DNA of 64,000 nucleotides from RGIG5612 sp050944475 (GTDB taxonomy: Bacteria; Bacillota; Clostridia; Lachnospirales; Lachnospiraceae): contig JBMNRD010000006.1 of assembly GCA_050944475.1 (NCBI GenBank), forward strand, positions 62,001-126,000. The letters run 5' to 3'. The notes below the pieces were generated by a model, which did not search any database, was not told where the DNA came from, and saw only the letters and a list, made by a program, of their open reading frames with translations. Shown here one piece after another: positions 1 to 7,802 of this stretch. Numbering within the stretch: position 1 is the first letter of the stretch; every line of letters starts with the position of its first letter. Position numbers and translations under genes: made by a program.

Positions 1-74
1 TCAGCATTGACGAATCTATGCGCGGCGCGGCAGAGGCGCTGGGCGATACCTCGTTTGAAATACGGGTTGAGTAA
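1..74 (+). CDS. C-terminal end of a protein cut by the window edge
   Basis: The frame whose codons begin at base 3 stays open from the edge to TAA at 72-74 and encodes about 23 residues ending SFEIRVE. The start lies outside the window. Too little remains to name a family. It precedes the lipoprotein gene at 229 with a 154-bp gap that carries a repeated leader element, so the next gene probably has its own promoter. Confidence 0.4.
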   Translation, partial: SIDESMRGAAEALGDTSFEIRVE

Positions 75-95
75 GTTCGTATAAGAATAATCGCA

Positions 96-121
96 AATGT
101 GAACAGCCAGCTCACCTATTC
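96..121 (+). repeat. Leader repeat, copy A (26 bp)
   Basis: This 26-bp block, containing GCCAGCTCACCTATTC, recurs at 3265-3290 with one mismatch (A at 105, T at 3274). Resemblance continues weakly for about 40 bp downstream. Both copies lie upstream of a lipoprotein gene on the same strand (229 and 3350). A shared promoter or operator region, or a duplicated gene 5' end, would explain it. Confidence 0.6.
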
Positions 122-228
122 TCTTTTGCGGTTTGTTACAATTTTGAGTGTGAAATGTTCTCTGGAAAAACGACAAGGCAAGATCGGGTGGGACGGATGG
201 AACGCATGAACGGAAAGGGACAAATAAC

Positions 229-1506
229 ATGAAACATAAGCAAGGCATTTCGGCTGTATACAGAAAACTTATTTTGCCCGGTCTTATCATCGCTTGCGGT
301 ATCTTTCTTTTGATAGGCACTTCCGGCTGCGGCAATAACAACCTTGATTCAGACGAAAACAAACAGCTTCTCGAAAGCCATGCACTTTTCTCGATGGAAC
401 TGAAAAGCAACAACCTCCCTAAACATATCGAGGGTTCATGGCTTGCCGTGCAGCCTTATTACGATGAAAATAACGACATACACTGGAGCATCATCGGCAG
501 CTCCGAAAGCAGTTTGGACGAGAACGTCCTTTCCGAGATGGATATTTTAGTCGTTATCAACTCGGCGCAATCATCGGCACAGTATAGGAGTACGGCGGGC
601 AAGGTTTCTACGGGAACAAGCGAATACGCCTATTTGTGTTATTATGACGCGCATACCGGGGATTGCTATGGTGAAGAAATGCTCTCTGCGGGTGTTTTGC
701 CGGATAAAACGTCGTCTACCCCGCATTACACCATATCGGACAGAAAGATACGCGAAACCATAGAAAAGCGGATCAGCTCGCACATCGACCCGGATTATGA
801 CACGGACGCCTTTGTAATAGATGAAACTGTTCTTCGAGAGATGAACGTGGAACACCAGATTATTGTTGCAATACCGCAGTATGTTACGGAAGTATCTGCT
901 GAAGCGGGCGATGATTTCAAGCGGAAAAAGAATCTGTCGGCAATAGAATTGCCGGAGAGTATCGAAATCATCAACTTGCCGGATATGCATGAAAAGGTGA
1001 TCCTTGGCATATACGAAGGCTCCTACGCGGAACAGTATGCCATAGAGAACGGCTATTTGTATTATCGCATAGGCACATTAGACGCTTACCTCCCCGAAGG
1101 CGTATATGAGTATGACAAGGTACACTATGCCGGTGGACGTTATGGCTATCTCCACATCCCACGCTCCGTTACTTACATAAGGGACGGCGTTTTCTCTACA
1201 AACACCGCCGTTTTCGTTGTTTACGAAGGCTCTTATGCGGAGCAGGCGGCAATAGAAAGCAAACACATTTACTGCTATGAAGGGCAGCAAGAACAGATAT
1301 ATGTTCCCGAGGGAGCAAACTTCTTTATACCGCAAGAAGTGGTCGCAGCTACATCGATTATCCATCTGCCGGGTAATGTTTATATCAAAGACCAAATGGA
1401 TGGTTATCTGACAGACAACGCAGATCATCTTTCGCTGGCTGTACCAAAGGGTTCTTATGCTGAAAGCTATGCACAGGAAAAAGGGATACCCGTTATTTAT
1501 GAATGA
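229..1506 (+). CDS. Lipoprotein with C-terminal GSYAE repeats (BspA-type leucine-rich-repeat ends)
   Basis: The 425-residue product starts with a basic N-terminus, a hydrophobic stretch (about residues 14-31) and a Cys at about 34 in a weak lipobox (TSGC), so membrane anchoring outside the cell is likely. The C-terminal third holds three copies of a segment containing GSYAEQYAIENG, GSYAEQAAIESK and GSYAESYAQEKG. This pattern often closes BspA-like (LRR_5) repeats in surface proteins of gut Firmicutes. The middle is not recognised. The start is supported by AAAGGGA at 214-220. The gene heads a one-way series of exported proteins and zinc-binding small proteins. No enzymatic motif is seen, and a binding role at the surface is inference. 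Confidence 0.75.
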   Translation: MKHKQGISAVYRKLILPGLIIACGIFLLIGTSGCGNNNLDSDENKQLLESHALFSMELKSNNLPKHIEGSWLAVQPYYDENNDIHWSIIGSSESSLDENVLSEMDILVVINSAQSSAQYRSTAGKVSTGTSEYAYLCYYDAHTGDCYGEEMLSAGVLPDKTSSTPHYTISDRKIRETIEKRISSHIDPDYDTDAFVIDETVLREMNVEHQIIVAIPQYVTEVSAEAGDDFKRKKNLSAIELPESIEIINLPDMHEKVILGIYEGSYAEQYAIENGYLYYRIGTLDAYLPEGVYEYDKVHYAGGRYGYLHIPRSVTYIRDGVFSTNTAVFVVYEGSYAEQAAIESKHIYCYEGQQEQIYVPEGANFFIPQEVVAATSIIHLPGNVYIKDQMDGYLTDNADHLSLAVPKGSYAESYAQEKGIPVIYE

Positions 1507-1656
1507 ATGCCATCAGAAAGGTGCGTAAACAGCGCGGCGCAATAGGCAGACGGGAAAATGGTATCCACATCACGCAAGATGAGGCGGGACGGATTATTCA
1601 GATAAGGAACGAAAAGATGTGCGGATTGCGGCGGAGGCGCTGCTGGAGGTATCAAG

Positions 1657-2589
1657 ATGGGTCTTCTCAAATCGGCATGGGGCAGTGATAATAGCAAAAA
1701 GGCATTGAAGGCTGTTGCTAAAGAGGCAGACCAAACAAAACTCATTGAAATAGCAAATTCCGCACCGCTCTATGAAGTGCGTGTAGCCGCAGTAAAGAGA
1801 ATTGCCAACCAGTCGGCTATTGAGTATTTTGCAAAAAAGACAGATGATTTTTCCGTATGTTGCGCGGCAATAGAAAGGGTTTCAAATCAGACCATGCTTG
1901 CCGATATTGCTTCACACGGCAAAGAAGCATTGTTCCGTCAAGCGGCGGTTAATAACATGAATCTTACCGACCAGTCGGTGTTTTCTTGGGTAGCAAAAAA
2001 CGACGAAGCGAATCAAGTATGCTACGATGCAATACAGCGATTGACAGACATATTTGAACTGGAGGCTGTTGCCGACAGCAGAGAAAGTGCGCGGCATTGG
2101 ATAGAAAAGCGGCAGGAAGAATTGATTAGCCGCATGACTTCTCAAACTGAGCTTGCAAACATCGCAAAACTTGATGTTGATTCTATGGTGCGCTATGCAG
2201 CGATAAGGAAACTGACCGATCAATCTGTTCTCGCAGAGCTTGCCAAGACTGACGGGCGTGACAATGTGAGGAAATTAGCAACTGAAAGAATAACAGACCA
2301 ATCCGTTCTTACGCAACTTGCAGAAAATGACAGCAGTTATTCCGTGCGCGCAATAGCTGTTGAGAGAATAGCTGATAGAGCCGTCCTTCAACATATCTAT
2401 GATACCGATGATAGTGAATGGGTATGTGCAACGGCAAAGGAAAGATTAACGGGCGAGTGCAGAGAGCATGACCTTGTTGCGATTGAAACAGAGCGCATTA
2501 CCTCAATATCCGGTCACACGGCTCAGAAATTCAAATGCAAACGCTGTGGAAAAATCGTAGAGCTTACCGGGCAAAGTGATAATTGGTAA
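1657..2589 (+). CDS. HEAT-like repeat protein with C-terminal zinc ribbon
   Basis: The 310-residue protein consists mainly of about ten degenerate helical repeats of 20-30 residues, with cores such as ITDQSVLAELAKTD followed by VRKLATERITDQS. Repeats of this kind build a curved scaffold that binds proteins. Near the C-terminus CKRCGK supplies half a zinc site, with upstream C and H residues (CREHD) as possible further ligands. There is no signal peptide, so it is probably cytoplasmic. The start is set by GGAGG at 1645-1649, seven bases before the ATG. Neighbours are exported lipoproteins and a cysteine-rich protein 90 bp downstream. Function is unknown; a chaperone or adaptor role is only a guess. 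Confidence 0.75.
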   Translation: MGLLKSAWGSDNSKKALKAVAKEADQTKLIEIANSAPLYEVRVAAVKRIANQSAIEYFAKKTDDFSVCCAAIERVSNQTMLADIASHGKEALFRQAAVNNMNLTDQSVFSWVAKNDEANQVCYDAIQRLTDIFELEAVADSRESARHWIEKRQEELISRMTSQTELANIAKLDVDSMVRYAAIRKLTDQSVLAELAKTDGRDNVRKLATERITDQSVLTQLAENDSSYSVRAIAVERIADRAVLQHIYDTDDSEWVCATAKERLTGECREHDLVAIETERITSISGHTAQKFKCKRCGKIVELTGQSDNW

Positions 2590-2679
2590 TCGTAGTGGTT
2601 TCAGGCGCGAAGGTTGGGCTAAACATCCGAAGGACGATATGGGTTTTATCGGCGGGTGGCAGCAGGACGGAGGGCTATT

Positions 2680-3240
2680 ATGTATCTGATATGCAAATTG
2701 TTCGGGCATAAGTGGCTTCGCTGTATTTGTCTGCGCTGCCATGAAAAAAGGGACGAGAACCACCAATGGGGCGCTGATAAGGAGTCCTGCATATGCGTAT
2801 TATGCGGCGCTCGGCGCGAGCATGAGTGGGATCACTGTAAATGCAAAATCTGCGGCAGACTACGCGACGAAGATCACGACTGGGACGGCTGCACCTGCCG
2901 CAAATGCGGCGCGGTGCGTGATGAGGAGCATGACTATAATAATTGCCGCTGTGTTAAATGCCGTAAAATGCTCGATAATCCGCGCCATTACTGGAAATCC
3001 CATGACAGACATGGCGTTATAACTGTACAGGGCAAGCAAACCGTGTCCTGCGCCAACTGCAATCAAGAGGTTACATTTGATGCCGGCAGCCCCTATGCCA
3101 CCAAGTATTACTGTCCCCACTGCTTCACCGAGGGGGAATGGGAGTTTATACCGACTGAGGACAGGCTGTTTCTTACCTATCGCTTTACCTGTGCCAAATG
3201 CGGCTATCGCACCGGCTACGAGCATAACGACAGCTATTAA
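2680..3240 (+). CDS. Cysteine-rich tandem zinc-knuckle protein
   Basis: The ATG at 2680 follows CGGAGGG at 2668-2674; an upstream GTG in frame lacks such a site. The 186-residue product carries about four or five tandem units of roughly 18-20 residues on the pattern C-x-C-x-x-C-G-x-x-R-x-x-x-H-x-W, for example CKCKICGRLRDEDHDW then CTCRKCGAVRDEEHDY. Each could coordinate one zinc ion. The C-terminal half adds two more CxxC pairs (CANC and CPHC) and a final CAKCGY. A much shorter relative lies at 9330. No export signal is seen. The family is seen in Clostridia without an assigned role; metal storage, nucleic-acid or protein binding are all open. Confidence 0.75.
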   Translation: MYLICKLFGHKWLRCICLRCHEKRDENHQWGADKESCICVLCGARREHEWDHCKCKICGRLRDEDHDWDGCTCRKCGAVRDEEHDYNNCRCVKCRKMLDNPRHYWKSHDRHGVITVQGKQTVSCANCNQEVTFDAGSPYATKYYCPHCFTEGEWEFIPTEDRLFLTYRFTCAKCGYRTGYEHNDSY

Positions 3241-3264
3241 GGGCTGATTTGGCAGAAATATTCC

Positions 3265-3290
3265 AATGTGAACTGCCAGCTCACCTATTC
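3265..3290 (+). repeat. Leader repeat, copy B (26 bp)
   Basis: This is the second copy of the block at 96-121, with a single mismatch. It ends 60 bp before the start codon of the interrupted lipoprotein gene at 3350. A CATAAT hexamer shortly downstream (about 3310-3315) could be a -10 element. Confidence 0.6.
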
Positions 3291-3349
3291 CCCGTTCTAA
3301 TTTGCTATCATAATAAGTGAGATACACGCTGCAAGGAGGGAGACAGAGC

Positions 3350-4189
3350 ATGAAGAAGCAATTTGCCATTCTATTACTCGTGGTAATGATCCTTATGCTG
3401 CTTGCTTTGAGCGGGTGTACGGGCGGGGCAAAACTGGAATTGCCCACATATGCGGATTTACAGAGCATTACAGTTCAGGAAATCGAGAATGGGTAGCCCG
3501 TCAGTCGGGAAGTCTCTTTGCACAACGAATTGCAATACTACCAGTCTCATTCCCCGGATGATGTATACTTCCCTACAAAGGATTACCGACAAATCACAAA
3601 AGAAAGCCAAATGCCGACGAGCGATAGGAGCCTTGCGTACAGATTTACGGATAATACCGGTAATACACGCTTGCTTAATATATACAGCGACAAAAACTAC
3701 AACTACATAGAGGAACCCGGAATCGGCGTGTGGCGCGAAAAGCGTTCCAAAGCGCAATGGGCGCAATATGACCTTTCCTATAAAACGTATGAGGATAATT
3801 CTTGGGCGCAAGCCTTCCTCGATACTGCGATAGACAAGAGTTTTTCGCTTTTGCCCGAGTATAACGGCGCGGAGAAAGCAATCTTTATAGATATATCGGA
3901 GGAAGCGGTCAGTGACTGGGTGGAGCGTTTTATCCCCGAAGCATTTGTGGCAAAAAGAGCCGAGGATGTGCGGTATGTTGTTCTATGTGACATAGCGAGC
4001 AAAACATACGAGGGCTATTGGTATGTCCCCGAAACTGGTGAGAGGCTGGACGATTCTTATGACGTTGAGTACAAGGCTACCGTTTATGACCTTGTTACAG
4101 GAGACACAACCGTGCTTGTCGAAATGACGGTCAATGGCATGACTGAGATTCCTGATTATATCGACGCTTATTTTGAAGGCATTGGATAA
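3350..4189 (+). pseudogene. Lipoprotein gene interrupted by an in-frame TAG
   Basis: An ATG at 3350 with AAGGAGGG at 3333-3340 opens a frame encoding a clear lipoprotein signal (hydrophobic core, LALSGC lipobox with Cys about residue 23). After 48 codons, ending in TVQEIENG, the frame meets TAG at 3494-3496. It then continues in the same frame without further stops to 4189, for 230 more codons. The single change CAG to TAG would explain the break, giving ENG-Q-PVSREV. The downstream part alone has only an ATG at 3518 with no good ribosome site and no signal peptide. Readthrough, a recent nonsense mutation or a base-call error are the three options. The domain itself is not recognised. Confidence 0.8.
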
Positions 4190-4208
4190 TGCATAGGAGG
4201 ACACCAAG

Positions 4209-4643
4209 ATGGTAAAGAACAAAAAATGGATACTTATCACATGGCTGTTGACGTTGGTGTTTATCATCTGCGCGTTTCTTCCTATGCTCAAGTTCTCATT
4301 CAACAGTAGTGCGGTAAACATCTTTGGCGTCTGCGAAGAATTTGCCGCTACATATCAGAAGTACCATCGTGATTTCGCGCCGGTCGGCTATGGCGCATTT
4401 GCAGTCATGGTGCTTGCCGCTTTATCGCAGGTCTGGTACTTAATCGCCGCCGTAAAGGACGCGGTAAAGGCGAAGGGGGCTAAAAAGCTGTCCGTCGCAA
4501 TGACGATTGTTTCTATCGTTGCGCTTGCTGGTTATCTTTTTCTGACATTCAGGCATTGCAGTTACACCTTAACGGTGGTTCCGTTTATCTTTGCCGCAGC
4601 CGGAATTGCTTTCATCGCGCTGTCTGGCAAGACGAAGCTGTAA
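4209..4643 (+). CDS. Small four-helix membrane protein
   Basis: The 144-residue protein has hydrophobic segments at about residues 7-26, 61-83, 94-113 and 121-139, separated by short polar loops; the loop of about 35 residues after the first segment contains a CEEF stretch. The start is supported by GGAGGA at 4196-4201. It follows the interrupted lipoprotein by 19 bp and precedes the protein at 4679 by 35 bp, so it is likely co-transcribed with both. No family is recognised. Confidence 0.75.
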   Translation: MVKNKKWILITWLLTLVFIICAFLPMLKFSFNSSAVNIFGVCEEFAATYQKYHRDFAPVGYGAFAVMVLAALSQVWYLIAAVKDAVKAKGAKKLSVAMTIVSIVALAGYLFLTFRHCSYTLTVVPFIFAAAGIAFIALSGKTKL

Positions 4644-4678
4644 TACCATAACGAAGTGGCAAAACGGAGGTATTCAAG

Positions 4679-5356
4679 GTGGGCATATTCGACTTCCTAA
4701 ATAAAAAAGCCGCGAAAAAGCCTATGGGCAAGGTGATCCGGCATATCGTCTGCCTTTGCTATGACGCGCCCTATATCAATTCACTCAAAGCGCAGATGCA
4801 GGATTTCATCATCAAGGCCGAGCAGGAGCGCGGCAGCATCATCGCTCCGACCTCGCGCATCACCTTTGACAGCTTCTATGACAACAGCGATTTGGAGAAG
4901 CCCGAAATGATACGGCAAAAGCTGGAACAAGCCTATTGTCAGGTGTATCGCCAAAACGCCATGTATGAACTGGCCGATAAGACGGTGGCGCGGGAGGTAC
5001 AGCAAAAGGACGGGCATACGCTGGTCAAGTATTTCGTGCTGTATGCGGAGAACGGAGAAAGTGAACACATCGGCCCGCGCCCGCTTTCCGCTCCCGCGAC
5101 GATAAAAATCATCCGTGACAGCAGCTTCGTGGCCGCAGCCGCGCCGACGATTATCTCGCTGGATGGCAAACAAGTCGCTACGATTAAGAATGGCGGCGAC
5201 GCTATCATCCGCGTCACCACGACCCCCATCGTACTGGAAACAAACGCCTATGGTTCAAAGAATGTACGCTATGAACTGAATGTTCCGAGTGGAGGCTATG
5301 GCGAAGTCCATGTGAAAGCAAATGCCTTTCAGCCAAAGCTGACGGTTTGGAGATAA
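4679..5356 (+). CDS. Uncharacterised cytoplasmic protein, GTG start
   Basis: The product has 225 residues. GTG at 4679 is preceded by CGGAGG at 4665-4670, and no better ATG is near. The N-terminus (GIFDFLNKKAAKK) resembles short basic leaders of cytoplasmic proteins and there is no signal peptide or membrane segment. The C-terminal half, about residues 140-225, is rich in beta-strand-like sequence with glycines (SGGYGEVHVKANAF). Residues 30-110 look helical. Family not recognised. It sits between a membrane protein and an LRR lipoprotein on the same strand, 30 bp upstream of the latter. Confidence 0.7.
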   Translation: MGIFDFLNKKAAKKPMGKVIRHIVCLCYDAPYINSLKAQMQDFIIKAEQERGSIIAPTSRITFDSFYDNSDLEKPEMIRQKLEQAYCQVYRQNAMYELADKTVAREVQQKDGHTLVKYFVLYAENGESEHIGPRPLSAPATIKIIRDSSFVAAAAPTIISLDGKQVATIKNGGDAIIRVTTTPIVLETNAYGSKNVRYELNVPSGGYGEVHVKANAFQPKLTVWR

Positions 5357-5386
5357 CCAAATCTGACCCAAAGAAGGAGAAAGAGT

Positions 5387-6556
5387 ATGAAAAAGCTATT
5401 AATCATCCTGTTAGCCATGGTAATGGTCTGCGCTCTGGCGGCCTGTTCGCAGCCGCCATCGGAGCCGGATAAAACGGTAGTTTTTGCCGACCCTTTACTG
5501 GAGGAAATGGTGCGCGCCGCCATGAATAAGCCGGAGGGCGACATCACGCTTGCCGAAGCGGAGGCGGTGACGGAGCTTCAGCTTGGCATCGACTGGCAGC
5601 CGCAGCCTGCGCCGAACACGCAGATAACGGATATTTCGGGGCTGGAGCATTTTATCAATCTGGAGGACTTGAATCTGTCTTTCCACGCGATTACAGACAT
5701 ATCGCCGCTTGCAGGGCTGACGAAACTCACACAGCTATCGCTGGGCGGCAATCCCGTGGCTGACATTTCGCCGCTTGCGGGCTTGACTAATCTTGAATTT
5801 CTGCCGCTGTTCAACTGTCAGGCGACGGACTATTCTCCGCTTGCAAACCTTACGAAATTGGGCGGTTTGCTGTTGGATCACTCGACGATAAGTGACGTTA
5901 GTGTACTTTCCGGCTTAACGGAACTGTGGTGGTTAGGACTTGCCAACACGCAAGTCAGCGACGTGTCGCCGCTTGCAGGGCTTACTAATTTGCGGCAGTT
6001 GCAGTTAGCAGGCTGCCCCATAACGGATTACACGCCGCTTGCCGCCATTTATCCCAACCTTGAAGAAAAGGACTTCTCCTTGGATGGATCGTCCGAACAG
6101 CCAGAGGCAGCCGAACAGCCCGTCGCTTCGGAAAACTCGCTTATGGGCTTGGGCTTTGGCTTTGACGACGCCGGGACGTGCGGCGTGTACGAGCAACGTG
6201 AGCCGCACTATGCGTCCGTCGCGATCACACGGCCGGAGTGGGGCGAACACCCTGACGGCTGGGACATTGAGCTATCAGACAGCGACGTGAACGGCTACAC
6301 CCTGATAATGTGGTATTATGCGGACGAGGGTAAATGGATGATTTCGATTGAAGGCGACAATGGCGGGAAATACGACTACTACCCTGCTACGGGCAAGCAC
6401 GATGTCCATGCAGAAAATGTTCCGCAGGTATTCAACGCGGTTTTCGGCACGCAGGGCGACGGCTTCCGCGATAAACCGCTTGCCCACTTTGAGCAATGGA
6501 TTATGAAGCTTTTTGGAAAGAGCATAGATGAACTTTACGCGCTGCCGAAGCAGTAA
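5387..6556 (+). CDS. Internalin-type leucine-rich-repeat lipoprotein
   Basis: A signal peptide with the lipobox LAAC (Cys about residue 20) predicts an outer-face lipoprotein. A cap-like segment (ADPLLEEMVRAAMNKPEGD) leads into about six 22-residue repeats of the type LTKLTQLSLGGNPVADISPL, typical of internalin-like LRRs that bind proteins. Residues about 245-389 form a separate C-terminal module with the pattern ALFEQ/YEQ...PEW, ending in SIDELYALP. The same module occurs twice in the paralogue at 7803. The protein has 389 residues; AAGGAGAAAG precedes the ATG. No enzymatic motif. Two related LRR lipoproteins within 3 kb indicate duplication. Confidence 0.85.
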   Translation: MKKLLIILLAMVMVCALAACSQPPSEPDKTVVFADPLLEEMVRAAMNKPEGDITLAEAEAVTELQLGIDWQPQPAPNTQITDISGLEHFINLEDLNLSFHAITDISPLAGLTKLTQLSLGGNPVADISPLAGLTNLEFLPLFNCQATDYSPLANLTKLGGLLLDHSTISDVSVLSGLTELWWLGLANTQVSDVSPLAGLTNLRQLQLAGCPITDYTPLAAIYPNLEEKDFSLDGSSEQPEAAEQPVASENSLMGLGFGFDDAGTCGVYEQREPHYASVAITRPEWGEHPDGWDIELSDSDVNGYTLIMWYYADEGKWMISIEGDNGGKYDYYPATGKHDVHAENVPQVFNAVFGTQGDGFRDKPLAHFEQWIMKLFGKSIDELYALPKQ

Positions 6557-6589
6557 AGAATAGTCCGCGCTGGTGCGAGGGGAAAGAGC

Positions 6590-7774
6590 ATGAAAAGGTT
6601 TTTGACGATTCTTATTTTGATCGCGCTGACTGGAACGTTGGTTGCCTGTGCCACACCTGCAAAAGAGCCATCGCCTGCTGTGCATGATGACCCCATTGGC
6701 GAATATGAGGCAATGGCAGCAGAATCACGCTTTGCAGAAATTGGCTCTTTGGTGACGGATCTCGTTTCAGTCGGCGATTATATCAACGCAGGAGAGATCA
6801 TCAGCGCAGAGTACAGAGCTTTGCGTTATCCTGTGGATTTCATCTCGCTCGCGTCTCTGTTTGCAGGACACGAGGATGCTGTTGCCCTTGATGCATGGAC
6901 AGCCGGTTATCTTGCCTTTTCAAAGGGTCATACGAGCGAATGGGCGCAGGAGATTGAGATGTTATCCTCATATAATGCGGTCATTCGACAGTATTATGAG
7001 GATGATTGGCAAGCGTTCAAATACGTTCTGGAAAATGCGGATCGTCGGTTTACCGATATAGACGAAAAACAACTCGCGCAATGCGGCACCGCATCGGACG
7101 GGAAAATACTCATCTCGTTCCCTTATGGCAATAATGGTTCGTGGATGCTTGGTGCATCGGCCGCCCTGCCCGCAGAGCGTATCCCAAAATCGCTTGAAGA
7201 AGTTGAGTATGTGATTTTCATCGAGGAAACACATACGCCAGTAGGAACCTACACAAGCGGTGCAACGGCAGAACGCCGCGACTACACCATAAGCATGATC
7301 CATTGCCCGGACGGTGAAGTGATTTTCAAATCTCAACCCGTATTGGGCGGCGATCCTCCGCGCGCGATCAACGAAAATCAACCGGGGGGCGTAGGTGACG
7401 CGCCCGCTCCGGGCAGCGTGGCTACGGAGCTTGTCAGCGCCCTTTTGCGGCTTGATAGAACGCAGACGGACTATGGGCTGTCCGCCGCCGAGCAAGCTCT
7501 TGTCGGCGAGTATAAAATCAGTCATATACAGCATGGTGCTCAAGCTGCATCGCCGGAGGAGTTCGGCTTTCGTAGCGGTGTGACCATAGTGCTGAATGAG
7601 GACGGCACGGGCAGCCTCGGCAATTCCTCTATTAAGTGGAGCATTGAAACCGAAGGGCATTTGCAAATGACAGATGAAAGCGGTCATGGCTACGGATTGA
7701 GATATGATGACGAGTATATCTATCAAACCATCGTCAAGGACGGGGAGAGCTATACCGTGGTGTTTCCGCGTTGA
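6590..7774 (+). CDS. Lipoprotein of unknown function
   Basis: The 394-residue protein has a lipoprotein signal (MKRFLTILILIALTG then LVAC, Cys about residue 20). Residues 30-120 appear helical. Residues about 150-240 hold a strand-rich part that includes YVIFIEETHTPVGTY. The last 100 residues (LSAAEQALVGEYKISHIQHG onward, with the LNEDGTGSLG turn) resemble small lipocalin-like or DUF-type beta domains common in Clostridial lipoproteins; that likeness is an impression, not a family assignment. It lies 33 bp after one LRR lipoprotein and 28 bp before the other, so the three are probably one operon. Confidence 0.75.
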   Translation: MKRFLTILILIALTGTLVACATPAKEPSPAVHDDPIGEYEAMAAESRFAEIGSLVTDLVSVGDYINAGEIISAEYRALRYPVDFISLASLFAGHEDAVALDAWTAGYLAFSKGHTSEWAQEIEMLSSYNAVIRQYYEDDWQAFKYVLENADRRFTDIDEKQLAQCGTASDGKILISFPYGNNGSWMLGASAALPAERIPKSLEEVEYVIFIEETHTPVGTYTSGATAERRDYTISMIHCPDGEVIFKSQPVLGGDPPRAINENQPGGVGDAPAPGSVATELVSALLRLDRTQTDYGLSAAEQALVGEYKISHIQHGAQAASPEEFGFRSGVTIVLNEDGTGSLGNSSIKWSIETEGHLQMTDESGHGYGLRYDDEYIYQTIVKDGESYTVVFPR

Positions 7775-7802
7775 GGAATGGATAGAGAACTGGAGGTGGA
7801 AT

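Noticed and set aside
1503..1688. 61-codon frame overlapping the lipoprotein stop (ATGA) and the start of the HEAT-like gene
   Set aside because: It has no ribosome site, is very Arg-rich in an odd way and overlaps the well-supported start at 1657. Another frame here (ending VRIAAEALLEVSRW) recalls the AAEAL text at the window edge, but is too short to call a remnant.
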